Source: Mesorhizobium sp. LSHC420B00 (GTDB lineage: Bacteria; Pseudomonadota; Alphaproteobacteria; Rhizobiales; Rhizobiaceae). From it: 64,000 nt of DNA. The position numbers and the translations under genes are program-made. Positions 27,546 through 37,231 of the stretch are shown here, in pieces. Position 1 is the first letter of the stretch, and each line of letters starts with the position of its first letter. Location of the stretch: NCBI RefSeq assembly GCF_000503055.1, contig NZ_AYVY01000010.1, positions 154,352 to 218,351 of the forward strand, given 5' to 3'. The notes under the pieces were generated by a model that did not search any database, was not told the DNA's origin, and saw nothing but the letters and a program-made list of their open reading frames with translations.

Positions 27546-28323
27546 TGCCGGCAAGTACTTAAAAGAAAGCCCGCAAAACGGCGCTCCGCGTACATTTCAA
27601 AGTTCGAAATGCTTTGCCGGCATATACATGCCCGCTGATATTCGCAGCCTTCGAAACCGCCAATGCGAAAATTTCCGAGCGTCACAGATTACCGTTTCTT
27701 TTCAGCAGTTTACAGATGGTGATCCACAGCTTGTTCACATCGGCTGCGGTCGATAGGCGACAATTGGCTGTCAAGTGAATTATTTCAGAAAATTTCGCGT
27801 TGTGTGGCCTTTTTCATATTCGCCGGAAAAGGGTTTGAATCACAATGGCTTTGTCAAAATCAACTGTTGCGGCATGGCGTCCGAACCGTCCCTTGCTAGT
27901 CAGATTCCTTAAAAATCCGTTAGGGGTGGCCTTGCCCTATCCACAGCGATTTCGGTAATGTCTGTCCATCGAAGGGACGGGCCCTTGGCCCTTGACCAGC
28001 CTGAAACCGGCCAGCTCAAATTGGCAGAGTTTACAACGCGGATTCAACTCCGCGGACGGGGTTGGTTTGTCTTTTTGATACGGTAGGGGACTGGCGTAAT
28101 TGTACATGGCAGGTCGACGGTGCGCCGGCGTTTTTCGCCGGACGGCATTTTATTGCCCTGACATGACCAAGGCGGATCGGCACTTCGGCGCCGGACCGAT
28201 AACGAGGCGATTCATCAGCCGGCGGTGGCGATGGTGTCGCAGCGAAGACACGGTCGCCGGAAACATGGATGCAGGAGGCGCATCCCCGGCGGAAAACAGG
28301 TACAAGAGACAAGGAACTCGATC
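27546..28323 (+). promoter_or_regulatory. dnaA upstream region, about 780 bases
   Basis: No gene is supported here. It holds three degenerate DnaA-box-like 9-mers: TGATCCACA (27720-27728), TTGTTCACA (27731-27739) and CTATCCACA (27937-27945). Four GANTC sites, the CcrM methylation target, occur at 27837, 27903, 28041 and 28209, near the number composition predicts. A short hairpin (CCGGCG, five T, CGCCGG) lies at 28125-28141. It is probably the dnaA promoter and autoregulatory region. In several rhizobia the replication origin lies near hemE, so I do not call oriC. Confidence 0.6.
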
Positions 28324-29871
28324 ATGCAGAGCGGCGGCATCGAAAGGGAGCTTACGGGCGACCTCCCATTTCCTGGAACGTTAATCGGAAGGAACGACAT
28401 GGCGGCTTCCAATGAAGCTGAACAGAAGTTCGATCGGGTCAAGGCCCAGCTGAAGGCGCGTCTGGGAACCGAGGTCTATTCGAGCTGGTTCGGGCGCATG
28501 AAGGTCGCTGAATCCTCCAAGGGCATTGTCCGCATCTCGGTGCCAACCGCATTCCTGCGTTCATGGATCAACGGCCACTATCTCGATCTCATCGCCGAGT
28601 TGTGGAAGCACGAGGATCCGGAGATCCTCAAGATCGAGATCGTCGTTCGCACCGCCACACGCCAGGGCCGCAACAGCGTCGAGCCGGAAGTGGCCCCGGC
28701 ACGCAAGATGACCAGGCAGACGCAAACCGCTCTCTCTGCGGGCACGGCGAGCCCCAGCAGGGTCGAGCGGGTCCCGGCACCCCGCCCAGGAATGCCGGCA
28801 GAGACAGAGTTCCGGCACAATGTGCTCGGTTCGCCGCTCGATCCACGCTACACTTTCACCTCCTTCATCGAGGGACCATCGAACCGAGTGGCTTTTGCCG
28901 CTGCCAAGGCGGTCGCGGAATCACAGTCGAGCGCGGTGCGCTTCAATCCGCTCTTTCTTCACGCGACGGTTGGGCTGGGCAAGACGCATCTGTTGCAGGC
29001 GATCGCCGCAGAATCGCTGAAGCAGAACCCGAAATCGCGGGTCGTCTATCTGACGGCTGAATATTTCATGTGGCGGTTCGCCACCGCGATTCGCGACAAC
29101 AACGCACTGACGCTGAAAGAACAGCTTCGCGACATCGACCTTCTCATCATCGACGACATGCAGTTCCTGCAGGGCAAGTCGATCCAGCATGAATTCTGCC
29201 ATTTGATCAACATGCTGCTCGACAGCGCCAAGCAAGTGGTGGTCGCTGCCGACCGGCCGCCGTCGGAATTGGAGTCGCTGGAGCCGCGCGTCCGCTCGCG
29301 CCTCAACGGCGGCGTCGCGCTGGAAATGTCGGCCCCGGATTTCGCCATGCGCATCGGTATGCTCAAGCTCAGGCTTGCCACCGCCAAGCTCGACGATGTG
29401 TCGCTCGATATTTCCGAAGAGATCCTCAATCACGTTGCCCGCACGGTGACCGGCAGCGGGCGCGAGCTCGAAGGTGCCTTCAACCAGCTTTTGTTTCGCC
29501 AATCCTTCGAACCGCAGATCACCATCGACCGCATCGACGAGATCCTTGGCCACATCTATCGTTCCGGCGAGCCGAAGCGGGTGCGTATCGAGGACATTCA
29601 GCGCATCGTCGCACGCCATTACAACGTGTCGAAGACTGAACTTCTGTCCAACCGGCGCACACGCACCATCGTCAAGCCACGGCAGGTCGCCATGTACCTG
29701 TCGAAGGTGATGACGCCGCGCTCGCTGCCGGAGATCGGGCGGCGTTTCGGCGGCCGTGACCATACGACGGTGCTGCATGCCGTGCGCAAGATCGAGGATC
29801 TTTCAGGCGTCGACAACACACTGGCGCAGGAACTCGAATTGCTGAGAAGGCTGATCAACGACCAGGCCTGA
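28324..29871 (+). CDS. dnaA: Chromosomal replication initiator DnaA
   Basis: The 515-residue protein has domain I at the N-terminus, a variable linker (residues 115-165), an AAA+ domain with Walker [11 protein letters not shown] near residue 216 and Walker [13 protein letters not shown] near 275, and the C-terminal DNA-binding domain with signature [16 protein letters not shown]. It binds DnaA boxes and opens the origin. I chose the ATG at 28324 with AAGGAAC upstream. A second ATG at 28399, preceded by GGAAGGA, would give a 490-residue protein and cannot be excluded. Confidence 0.95.
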   Translation: MQSGGIERELTGDLPFPGTLIGRNDMAASNEAEQKFDRVKAQLKARLGTEVYSSWFGRMKVAESSKGIVRISVPTAFLRSWINGHYLDLIAELWKHEDPEILKIEIVVRTATRQGRNSVEPEVAPARKMTRQTQTALSAGTASPSRVERVPAPRPGMPAETEFRHNVLGSPLDPRYTFTSFIEGPSNRVAFAAAKAVAESQSSAVRFNPLFLHATVGLGKTHLLQAIAAESLKQNPKSRVVYLTAEYFMWRFATAIRDNNALTLKEQLRDIDLLIIDDMQFLQGKSIQHEFCHLINMLLDSAKQVVVAADRPPSELESLEPRVRSRLNGGVALEMSAPDFAMRIGMLKLRLATAKLDDVSLDISEEILNHVARTVTGSGRELEGAFNQLLFRQSFEPQITIDRIDEILGHIYRSGEPKRVRIEDIQRIVARHYNVSKTELLSNRRTRTIVKPRQVAMYLSKVMTPRSLPEIGRRFGGRDHTTVLHAVRKIEDLSGVDNTLAQELELLRRLINDQA

Positions 29872-30070
29872 CGGCGCGAAAAACGCCGGCTCGCGGACTT
29901 CGGCCTTTTTATCCCCAGAAAGCCCGTGCAGCCGGCCCGAACCGGTGGCGCGGGCTTGCGTTTGCCGGGTTTTTCCTGTCAGTTTACGCAGATTCTGAGC
30001 CTGTTCAGACCTTTCGCGGGGCGCCGCTTGCCGGAGACCCGTTCATTCATTCAAGCGAGCCTGTTTCGTC

Positions 30071-31189
30071 ATGCGTGTTATCCTGGAACGGTCAAATCTC
30101 CTGAAGTCGCTCAACCATGTTCACCGCGTGGTCGAGCGGCGCAACACCATTCCGATCCTGTCGAACGTGCTGCTCAGCGCCGAGGGGGCCAGCCTTGAAA
30201 TGAAGGCGACCGACCTCGACCTGGAGGTGACCGAAGCAACGCCGGCAAAGGTCGAGCGTGGCGGGGCGACGACGGTTCCGGCGCATCTGCTCTACGACAT
30301 CGTGCGCAAGCTTGCCGACGGCGCGGAGGTGGCGCTGAAGACCGACGAAGACGGCAACGCCATGACGGTGACGTCGGGGCGCTCGAGCTTCCGCCTGCAG
30401 TGCCTGCCGCAGTCCGACTTTCCCGAGCTTTCAGCCGGGTCGTTCTCGCATATTTTCCGGCTCGATTCCCTCGGGCTAAAGGGCCTCATCGAGAAGACCC
30501 AGTTCGCCATCTCGACCGAGGAGACGCGCTATTATCTGAACGGCATCTATCTGCACACGCACGAGGCTGGCGGCAAGCTGAAGCTGCGCTCGGTCGCGAC
30601 CGACGGCCATCGGTTGGCGCGCGCCGAGATCGACGCACCAGCGGGCTCCGAGGGCATGCCTGGCGTCATCATCCCGCGAAAGACGGTCAGCGAGTTGCAG
30701 AAGCTGGTCGACGACCCCGACATTGCGGTGACCACCGAGCTGTCGGACACCAAGATCCGTTTCACCATCGGCAGCGTCATCTTGACCTCCAAGCTGATCG
30801 ACGGCACTTTCCCGGACTACCAGCGCGTCATTCCGACCGGCAACGACAAGAAGCTGATCATCGATCGTCAGAGTTTCGCCGCTGCCGTCGATCGCGTTTC
30901 GACCATTTCGTCCGAACGCGGCCGGGCTGTAAAGCTTTCGATCGCCGAAGGCCAGGTCACGCTTGCAGTCAACAATCCGGATTCAGGCAGCGCCACCGAA
31001 GAACTGGCAGCCGACTATTCGTCCGATCCGATCGAAATCGGCTTCAACGCCAAATACCTGCTCGACGTTGCCGCGCAACTGACCGGCACGGAGGCGAAGT
31101 TCATGCTGGCGGATGCCGGATCCCCGACACTGATCCACGACATGGCCGACGAGACCGCGCTCTACGTGTTGATGCCGATGCGGGTGTAG
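30071..31189 (+). CDS. dnaN: DNA polymerase III beta subunit (sliding clamp)
   Basis: The 372-residue protein begins MRVILERSNLLKSLNHVHRV and has the three repeated clamp domains, with the usual hydrophobic partner-binding pocket at its C-terminus (ALYVLMPMRV). It forms a ring on DNA that holds the polymerase. It lies 200 bases after dnaA; that gap holds an imperfect hairpin (29920-29957) but no gene, and it is likely that dnaN has its own promoter. Confidence 0.96.
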   Translation: MRVILERSNLLKSLNHVHRVVERRNTIPILSNVLLSAEGASLEMKATDLDLEVTEATPAKVERGGATTVPAHLLYDIVRKLADGAEVALKTDEDGNAMTVTSGRSSFRLQCLPQSDFPELSAGSFSHIFRLDSLGLKGLIEKTQFAISTEETRYYLNGIYLHTHEAGGKLKLRSVATDGHRLARAEIDAPAGSEGMPGVIIPRKTVSELQKLVDDPDIAVTTELSDTKIRFTIGSVILTSKLIDGTFPDYQRVIPTGNDKKLIIDRQSFAAAVDRVSTISSERGRAVKLSIAEGQVTLAVNNPDSGSATEELAADYSSDPIEIGFNAKYLLDVAAQLTGTEAKFMLADAGSPTLIHDMADETALYVLMPMRV

Positions 31190-31214
31190 GGCCCGAACGA
31201 GGCCATCTGCTGTC

Positions 31215-32363
31215 GTGACCAGATTTGCAAACCCGCGGCAGACTTACATAAGTAAGCTTACACTTACGAATTTCCGCAATTATGCGGCGTTGGCAATCGA
31301 CCTTGATCCCGGCGCTGTGGTTTTCTCCGGCGACAATGGCGCCGGCAAGACCAATCTGCTTGAAGCGATCTCGCTGCTCACGCCAGGCCGCGGCCTGCGC
31401 CGCGCACCCTATGCCGAGGTGGCGCGCGAAGGCGGCGACGGTGGCTTTGCGCTGCATGCCCGGCTTGACGGGCCGGACGGCCAGGTCGAGATCGGTACCG
31501 GGATTGCAGGCAGCGACAGCGAAGGCGGCAGGCGGGTGCGGATCAACGGCGCGGCGGCGCGCTCAGCCGAAGACATGCTGGAATGGCTGCGCGTGGTCTG
31601 GCTGACACCGGCCATGGACGGCCTGTTCCCCGGGCCAGCCGCCGACCGTCGGCGCTTCCTCGACCGACTGGTGCTGGCGATCGACCCCGGCCACGGCCAG
31701 CGCGCGCTTGACTACGAAAAGGCAATGCGCGGCCGCAACAGGCTGCTCGCCGACGGTTCGCGCGACGGTGCCTGGTTCGATGCCATCGAGATGCAAATGG
31801 CGGAGACCGGCGTGGCAATTGCCGCGGCGCGTGCCGAACTGGTGCGCCTGCTCGCCGCCATGATCGACCGTCTGCCCGGCGACGGACCGTTTCCGCAAGC
31901 CGACATCGGCATCTCGGGGGAACTGGAAGGCGAAGTCGGCATTTCGCCGGCCGTCGACGTCGAGGAACGGTTCCGTCGTGCGCTTGCCCAAGGGCGCGAC
32001 CGTGACCGCACCGCCGGACGCACGCTCGACGGCCCGCACCGTTCCGATCTCGTGGTGCGCCACCGGCCCAAGGCAATGCCGGCCGAACTCTGCTCGACCG
32101 GCGAGCAGAAGGCGCTGCTGGTCGGCATTGTCTTGTCGCATGCACGGCTAACCGGCGAGATGTCGGGCATGACGCCGATCCTGCTGCTCGACGAGATCGC
32201 CGCCCATCTCGACGGCGGCCGGCGCGCGGCCTTGTTCTCGATCCTGGAGGAGCTGAACTGCCAGGCTTTCATGACCGGGACCGATGCCGCGTTGTTTGAC
32301 AGCCTCAGGGGACGCGCGGAGTTCCTGACCGTCGATCACGGCAAGGTCAGGCCGACCATCTGA
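31215..32363 (+). CDS. recF: DNA recombination protein RecF
   Basis: The 382-residue protein is an SMC-like ATPase: Walker A GDNGAGKTNLLEAIS near residue 38, the ABC signature region near TGEQKALLVGIVLSHA, and Walker B LLLDEIAAHLD. It loads RecA at gapped DNA during repair. It starts at GTG, 25 bases after dnaN. The dnaA-dnaN-recF order is the classic one, though in many rhizobia recF is placed elsewhere. Confidence 0.93.
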   Translation: MTRFANPRQTYISKLTLTNFRNYAALAIDLDPGAVVFSGDNGAGKTNLLEAISLLTPGRGLRRAPYAEVAREGGDGGFALHARLDGPDGQVEIGTGIAGSDSEGGRRVRINGAAARSAEDMLEWLRVVWLTPAMDGLFPGPAADRRRFLDRLVLAIDPGHGQRALDYEKAMRGRNRLLADGSRDGAWFDAIEMQMAETGVAIAAARAELVRLLAAMIDRLPGDGPFPQADIGISGELEGEVGISPAVDVEERFRRALAQGRDRDRTAGRTLDGPHRSDLVVRHRPKAMPAELCSTGEQKALLVGIVLSHARLTGEMSGMTPILLLDEIAAHLDGGRRAALFSILEELNCQAFMTGTDAALFDSLRGRAEFLTVDHGKVRPTI

Positions 32364-32439
32364 ACTTCGTCCATGACGCATTTCTGAGCCGCATGCATTG
32401 ACGCCTGACAAGTTTTTTCCTCCGTTATATGGTCCGGCG

Positions 32440-33201
32440 ATGATCACAGCCGCCCTCACCGACGAAGAGCTCGAACGCTACGCCCGCCACATCGTGCTGC
32501 CCGAAATCGGCGGCGCCGGCCAGCAGCGGCTAAAGCGAGCGCGGGTGCTGGTCATCGGCGCCGGCGGGTTGGGAGCGCCGGTGCTCGAATATCTCGCCGC
32601 CGCAGGGATTGGCACACTCGGTATCGTCGACGACGACATCGTTTCGCTTTCCAACCTGCAACGACAAGTGATCCACGCCACGGGCGATGTCGGCATGGCG
32701 AAAACCGACAGCGCCAAGGCGGCGATCATCCGCATCAATCCAAACGTCGTCGTGGAAGAGCACAATTTCAGGCTGACCGCGGACAACGCCCCTGCCCTCA
32801 TCGCCGATTATGACATCGTCGTTGACGGCTCCGACAATTTCGAGACGCGCTACGCCGTGGCCGACGCCTGCGCCGCCGAAAGCCGGCCGCTCGTCCATGC
32901 CGCCGTTGGCCGCTTCGACGGCTCGGTCACGGTGCTGAAGCCGTTCGAAACCGGTCCGGACGGCACGTTGAACCCAAGCTACCGCGATCTTTTTCCCGAA
33001 GCGCCGCCGCCGGGACTGGTGCCGTCCTGCGCGGTGGCCGGCATTGTCGGCGCGCTGAGCGGGGTCATCGGCACGCTGCAAGCCATGGAGGCAATCAAGC
33101 TGATCACCGGGATTGGCGAGCCGCTGGTCGGGCGACTGCTGCTCTACGATGCACTGGCGGCACGCTTCGACACGATCCGCTACAAGCGAACTAGCCGGTG
33201 A
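32440..33201 (+). CDS. moeB: MoeB/ThiF-type adenylyltransferase
   Basis: The 253-residue protein has the E1-like ATP motif VLVIGAGGLGAPVLEYLAA and the SNLQRQVIH motif near residue 70, with an active-site Cys in PSCAVAGIVG. It should adenylate the C-terminus of the small subunit of molybdopterin synthase, or a ThiS-like protein. The zinc-binding Cys pairs found in E. coli MoeB are absent: the first is replaced by SYRD and no second pair is seen near the C-terminus. No rhodanese domain is present. I chose the ATG at 32440. Confidence 0.88.
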   Translation: MITAALTDEELERYARHIVLPEIGGAGQQRLKRARVLVIGAGGLGAPVLEYLAAAGIGTLGIVDDDIVSLSNLQRQVIHATGDVGMAKTDSAKAAIIRINPNVVVEEHNFRLTADNAPALIADYDIVVDGSDNFETRYAVADACAAESRPLVHAAVGRFDGSVTVLKPFETGPDGTLNPSYRDLFPEAPPPGLVPSCAVAGIVGALSGVIGTLQAMEAIKLITGIGEPLVGRLLLYDALAARFDTIRYKRTSR

Positions 33202-33686
33202 GCCTGCCTGCCGACGTTTCCATTGTGCAGTTTGCGGCCGACTTCGATCGTTGGGACGAGGTCTTGGCACTGGTCATGCGCGCCTTCGCCTTCATGGAAG
33301 ACGTTATTGATCCGCCGTCCTCGGCGCATCGGCTCACTGTCGAAAATCTTAGGGCTAAAGCGCTGGAGGAGACAGGATTCCTGGCGCTGAAGGAAAGCGA
33401 GATCGTCGGTTGCGTCTTCATCCTGGAGCGGGCAGACGACCTCTATGTCGGAAAGCTCGCGGTTGTGCCGGCTCTTCAGGGACAAGGCATCGGAAAGCGG
33501 CTGATGCAGGCTGTCGAAGATCTTGCCCGTAGCCACAACCGGGCCGCCATCGAGCTCCAGACCCGGGTCGAACTGACCGGAAACCACGCTGCCTTCGCCC
33601 GCCTCGGCTTTCGCGAAACCGAACGGACAGCGCACAAGGGCTACGACCGGCCGACCTCAATCACCATGCGCAAGGCGCTTTCGTAA
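33198..33686 (+). CDS. GNAT-family N-acetyltransferase
   Basis: The 162-residue protein has the acetyl-CoA motif VVPALQGQGIGKRLM near residue 93 and the later segment AAFARLGFRETERTAHKGYDRPTS. It starts at a GTG that overlaps the moeB stop (GTGA), so the two genes are translationally coupled. The substrate is unknown; a small molecule is the usual target of this subgroup. Confidence 0.85.
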   Translation: MSLPADVSIVQFAADFDRWDEVLALVMRAFAFMEDVIDPPSSAHRLTVENLRAKALEETGFLALKESEIVGCVFILERADDLYVGKLAVVPALQGQGIGKRLMQAVEDLARSHNRAAIELQTRVELTGNHAAFARLGFRETERTAHKGYDRPTSITMRKALS

Positions 33687-33750
33687 GCCAACACTATCCA
33701 AAGACGAACGCGTGGTTGCCGCGGCAAGGCCATGCCGGCATGATGGCAGG

Positions 33751-34752
33751 TCACGCCCGCAGCGGCAGCACGCGGTCGGGCGGACGATGGCCATCGAAGA
33801 AGGCGCGGATGTTGATGATCACCTTCTCACCCATGTCGATGCGGCCTTCGAGCGTCGCCGAGCCCATATGCGGCAACAGCACGACCTTGCCTTTGTGGGC
33901 GAGCTTCAGAAGCTTGCTGTTCAGCGCCGGCTCGTGCTCGTAGACGTCGAGGCCGGCGCCGGCGATCTTGCCGTCATGGATGAGCTTGACCAGCGATTCC
34001 TCATCGATGATATCGCCGCGCGCGGTGTTGACTATGTAAGCGGACGGTTGCAGAAGCGCCAGCCGCCGCGCCGAAAGCAGGTGGAAGGTTGCCGGTGTCG
34101 ATGGGCAATTGACCGAGATAATGTCCATACGGGCAAGCATCTGGTCGAGGCTTTCCCAATATGTGGCTTCCAACTCGTCCTCGATTGCCGGCAGCACGCG
34201 GTGGCGGTTGTGGTAGTGGATCGAGAGGCCAAAGGCCTTGGCGCGCCTGGCGACGGCGGTGCCGATGCGACCCATGCCGACAATGCCGAGCCGTTTGCCC
34301 CAGATGCGACGGCCGAGCATCCAGGTCGGCGACCAGCCCGCCCATTTCTTGTCCCCGGTCAGCACGTTGGCGCCTTCGGCCAGCCGTCGCGGCACGGCCA
34401 GCATCAGCGCCATGGTCATGTCGGCCGTATCTTCGGTCAGCACGTTCGGCGTATTGGTGACGGTGATGCCTTTCTTGGCCGCTGCCGCAACGTCGATCTT
34501 GTCGACGCCATTGCCGAAATTGGCGATCAGCTTGAGCTTGTCGCCGGCTTGGGCAATCAGCGCCGCGTCGATATTATCGGTCACGGTCGGCACCAGCACG
34601 TCAGCCTCCTTGACCGCCGCCACCAGTTCCGGCTGCGTCATCGGCCTGTCCTCGACATTCAACCGGGCGTCGAACAACTCGCGCATGCGGGTCTCGACCG
34701 GGTCGGGCAACTTGCGCGTGATGACGACGAGGGGCTTCTTTTTGCCTGCCAT
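33751..34752 (-). CDS. D-2-hydroxyacid dehydrogenase (glyoxylate/D-glycerate type)
   Basis: The 333-residue protein has the NAD(P)-binding motif GIVGMGRIGTAVARRA near residue 155, and the catalytic set Arg in NTARGDII, Glu in the next segment and His in LLPHMGSAT. It resembles the glyoxylate/hydroxypyruvate reductases and D-glycerate dehydrogenases. The ATG at 34752 has weak spacing but no better choice. It converges with the GNAT gene, and two 12-base palindromes lie in the gap (33716-33727 and 33731-33742). Confidence 0.88.
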   Translation of the reverse strand: MAGKKKPLVVITRKLPDPVETRMRELFDARLNVEDRPMTQPELVAAVKEADVLVPTVTDNIDAALIAQAGDKLKLIANFGNGVDKIDVAAAAKKGITVTNTPNVLTEDTADMTMALMLAVPRRLAEGANVLTGDKKWAGWSPTWMLGRRIWGKRLGIVGMGRIGTAVARRAKAFGLSIHYHNRHRVLPAIEDELEATYWESLDQMLARMDIISVNCPSTPATFHLLSARRLALLQPSAYIVNTARGDIIDEESLVKLIHDGKIAGAGLDVYEHEPALNSKLLKLAHKGKVVLLPHMGSATLEGRIDMGEKVIINIRAFFDGHRPPDRVLPLRA

Positions 34753-34909
34753 TGTTTCCTCGAACCCGATCTCGTTGAGACCTCTTTAACCAAGAACGGC
34801 GAAACTGAGAGCCGATCGCGGTACCGGTCATCCATGTAACAAGTGGTTCCGCCGAAGACAAAGAAAAAGGGGCGCGAAGGCCGATGGGCCGGCGCCGAAA
34901 GGAACGAAA

Positions 34910-35467
34910 GTGTCTGGTTTCGCGTCGCTCCGCCTGACCCTCAGTGCAGCATTCCTCGGCGCTCTCATCCATAGCCCACTGGTGATGGCGCAAAGTGCCG
35001 CGGCCCCCGCCCAGAGCGTCACGCTCGGACCAAGCGGCTTGCCGCTGCCGCGCTTCGTCAGCCTGAAATCCGGCCGCGTCAACTCGCGCGTCGGGCCGGG
35101 CGTCAACTATTCCGTCGATTGGATGTACATGAAACCAGGCCTGCCGATGGAGATCATCCAGGAGTTCGATACATGGCGCCGCGTGCGCGATGCCGACGGC
35201 TCGGAAGGCTGGATCAATCAGTCGCTGCTTTCGGGCCGCCGCACGGCGATCGTCGCCCCCTGGCAGCGCGGCAAGGACGCCCGCATCAACCTCCTCGACG
35301 ACCCGGCAAAAGATGCAAGCGTCATCGCGATCCTCGAACCGGGGGTGATGGGCACGATCAAGTCCTGCGATGGCCAATGGTGCGAAATGACCTTCGACGG
35401 CCATACCGGCTGGCTCGCCCAGTCGCTCGTCTGGGGCGCCTATCCCGGCGAAAAGGTCAAGAACTGA
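34910..35467 (+). CDS. Secreted SH3-domain protein
   Basis: The 185-residue protein has a signal peptide (residues 1-29, ending LVMAQ) and two bacterial SH3 domains, around residues 55-105 (SLKSGRVNSRVGPGVNYSVD) and 115-175. Such proteins bind cell-wall components. It starts at a GTG preceded by GAAAGGAACG. It is divergent from the dehydrogenase gene and stands alone. Confidence 0.84.
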   Translation: MSGFASLRLTLSAAFLGALIHSPLVMAQSAAAPAQSVTLGPSGLPLPRFVSLKSGRVNSRVGPGVNYSVDWMYMKPGLPMEIIQEFDTWRRVRDADGSEGWINQSLLSGRRTAIVAPWQRGKDARINLLDDPAKDASVIAILEPGVMGTIKSCDGQWCEMTFDGHTGWLAQSLVWGAYPGEKVKN

Positions 35468-35549
35468 CGCTTCCGAACCGGAGGTCAGGCCAGCGCTGCA
35501 AGCACCGGATCCGGCATTTTGTTTCGCTGTTCTTCAATTCGGGGATGAT

Positions 35550-35909
35550 CTAGCCGCCGATGCGGCCGAGATGGGTATCCTGGAAACTGCTCGACAGCTT
35601 CAAGCCATAGCCCAGGGCGCGGTCGATGGCGATGTGGGCGATCCAGATCAGCGCAACGGATGTCGCCAATGCATTGTCAAAGACGCTGCCGAAAAGCGCC
35701 AGCAGAACGGGCAAGACCAGTATGTGCAAGGTGTTGTAGGCGACGGCCCCGACGCGCGGCCCGGCCATGTAACCCAGGATCGACAGGTCGGGCGCCAGGA
35801 CGAGCACTGCAAATAGCCACCAGGAAGCACCGGCCATTGCATAGAAGACAAGAGCCGCCACCGCGACGGCGACCCATTCGAGCCGGAGCGTCAAATCCAG
35901 GAAATTCAT
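35550..35909 (-). CDS. DUF4260 small membrane protein
   Basis: The 119-residue protein has about three membrane segments and the pattern LRLEWVAVAVAALVFY, LAPDLSILGYMAGPR and WIAHIAIDRALGYGLK, which matches the DUF4260 family. Its function is unknown. It lies ten bases after irr and is probably co-transcribed with it. Confidence 0.82.
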   Translation of the reverse strand: MNFLDLTLRLEWVAVAVAALVFYAMAGASWWLFAVLVLAPDLSILGYMAGPRVGAVAYNTLHILVLPVLLALFGSVFDNALATSVALIWIAHIAIDRALGYGLKLSSSFQDTHLGRIGG

Positions 35910-35919
35910 AAGGCGCCGG

Positions 35920-36351
35920 TCAGTCGCAGCGTTTCGGACGCAGTCTCACCACGATATCGACATTGGCGATCTCCATGCCTTCCGGCGGTTCCGGCAGGTT
36001 GGAAACCGTCACCGGGCCGCTGTCGATATCGAAGATCCTGTTTTCGCCCTCGATATAGAAATGATGGTGATCGGAGGTGTTGGTGTCGAAATAGGTCTTC
36101 GATCCCTCGACGGCAAGGATGCGCAAAAGGCCAGCCTGGGTGAACTGGTGCAGAGCATTGTAGACGGTGGCCAGAGACACCGGCACGCCGGCGGCAAGCG
36201 CTTCCTCGTGCAGTTCCTCGGCCGAAAGGTGGCGGTCGCCCTTGGCGAAAAGCAGATCGGCCAGCGCGATACGCTGGCGTGTCGGCCTCAGACCGGCTTC
36301 GCGAACCCGCTTGTCCACAGCGACATTATCCTTCCGGCAACCCAGATCCAT
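35920..36351 (-). CDS. irr: Iron response regulator Irr (Fur family)
   Basis: The 143-residue protein is a Fur-family regulator with the winged-helix DNA-binding domain at residues 15-85 and the His-rich segment TSDHHHFYIEGENRIFDI near residue 95, the conserved Irr heme-related site. It lacks the N-terminal GCPWHD heme-regulatory motif known in Bradyrhizobium Irr; its N-terminus has a single Cys (LGCRKD). In rhizobia Irr controls iron and heme genes according to heme status. It is divergent from fabA. Confidence 0.9.
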   Translation of the reverse strand: MDLGCRKDNVAVDKRVREAGLRPTRQRIALADLLFAKGDRHLSAEELHEEALAAGVPVSLATVYNALHQFTQAGLLRILAVEGSKTYFDTNTSDHHHFYIEGENRIFDIDSGPVTVSNLPEPPEGMEIANVDIVVRLRPKRCD

Positions 36352-36380
36352 CTATCCGTCGCGCCCACAGTTCCGTCTCA

Positions 36381-36430
36381 GACACGTCCAAAATGGCAGA
36401 AATAGAGCATCTGCCGAAATTGGACGTGTC
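36381..36430. repeat. 50-base inverted repeat between irr and fabA
   Basis: GACACGTCCAA (36381-36391) and TTGGACGTGTC (36420-36430) are perfect inverted arms of 11 bases. A second pair, GGCAG and CTGCC, lies inside them with an 11-base loop. It is 29 bases upstream of irr and about 160 bases upstream of fabA. It does not match the iron control element (ICE) consensus. It may be an operator, an RNA hairpin or a repeat-family member. Confidence 0.7.
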
Positions 36431-36591
36431 CTGACATATATTCTGTCGGCCGAATGCGATCAATAGCGCGCATTGACCCGGGCAGACGGGCAGGTTAAGC
36501 GCAAACGCCGGTTTCCGGCCTGAAACAGATTGTGTTAGGAAACCACCAGCATGGGCGCCTATCGCCCGGGACGATCACGGGGACGAGATTG

Positions 36592-37110
36592 ATGGCGGGT
36601 TCGAAATCCAGCTACGGTTACGAGGAATTGCTTGCCTGCGCCCGCGGCGAGCTGTTCGGACCGGGAAATGCGCAACTGCCCTATCCGCCGATGCTGATGT
36701 TCGACCGCATCACCGAGATCAGCGAAACCGGCGGTGCGTTCGACAAGGGTTTCATCCGCGCAGAATTCGATATCCAGCCGGATTTGTGGTTTTTCGCCTG
36801 CCATTTCATCGGCAATCCGATCATGCCGGGATGCCTGGGCCTGGACGCCATGTGGCAGTTGACGGGTTTCTACCTTGGATGGCTCGGCGAACCAGGCAAG
36901 GGAATGGCGCTGTCGACAGGTGAGGTGAGATTCAAAGGCATGGTCACGCCTTCGGTCAAGAAGGTGGAGTATGGCGTCGACTTCAAGCGAGTGATGCGCG
37001 GTCGGCTTGTGCTTGGCATCGCCGATGGCTGGCTGAAGGCAGATGGCGAGCCCATATATGCGGCAACGGATCTGAAGGTCGGTCTGTCCAAGCAATCGGC
37101 CGCCGGCTGA
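36592..37110 (+). CDS. fabA: 3-hydroxydecanoyl-ACP dehydratase/isomerase
   Basis: The 172-residue protein matches FabA length and has the catalytic His in [20 protein letters not shown], with the Asp 14 residues later. It dehydrates 3-hydroxydecanoyl-ACP and isomerises the double bond, the branch point for unsaturated fatty acids. I chose the ATG at 36592. It is the first gene of fabA-fabB-fabI. Confidence 0.95.
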   Translation: MAGSKSSYGYEELLACARGELFGPGNAQLPYPPMLMFDRITEISETGGAFDKGFIRAEFDIQPDLWFFACHFIGNPIMPGCLGLDAMWQLTGFYLGWLGEPGKGMALSTGEVRFKGMVTPSVKKVEYGVDFKRVMRGRLVLGIADGWLKADGEPIYAATDLKVGLSKQSAAG

Positions 37111-37231
37111 GCGAAGACCAACAGTGCCACGTCTTGGACATCTAAAGGACGCTGTAGCACTTTAATTTGCGCATGGTTCCGTTCCGGAAACTTAATCAGG
37201 TTTCGGAGGTCCGTGCTGGAAGGAGTTGCGA

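Noticed and set aside
27546-28323. Chromosomal replication origin at dnaA
   Set aside because: Only three degenerate DnaA boxes and no clear AT-rich unwinding element; rhizobial origins are often near hemE.
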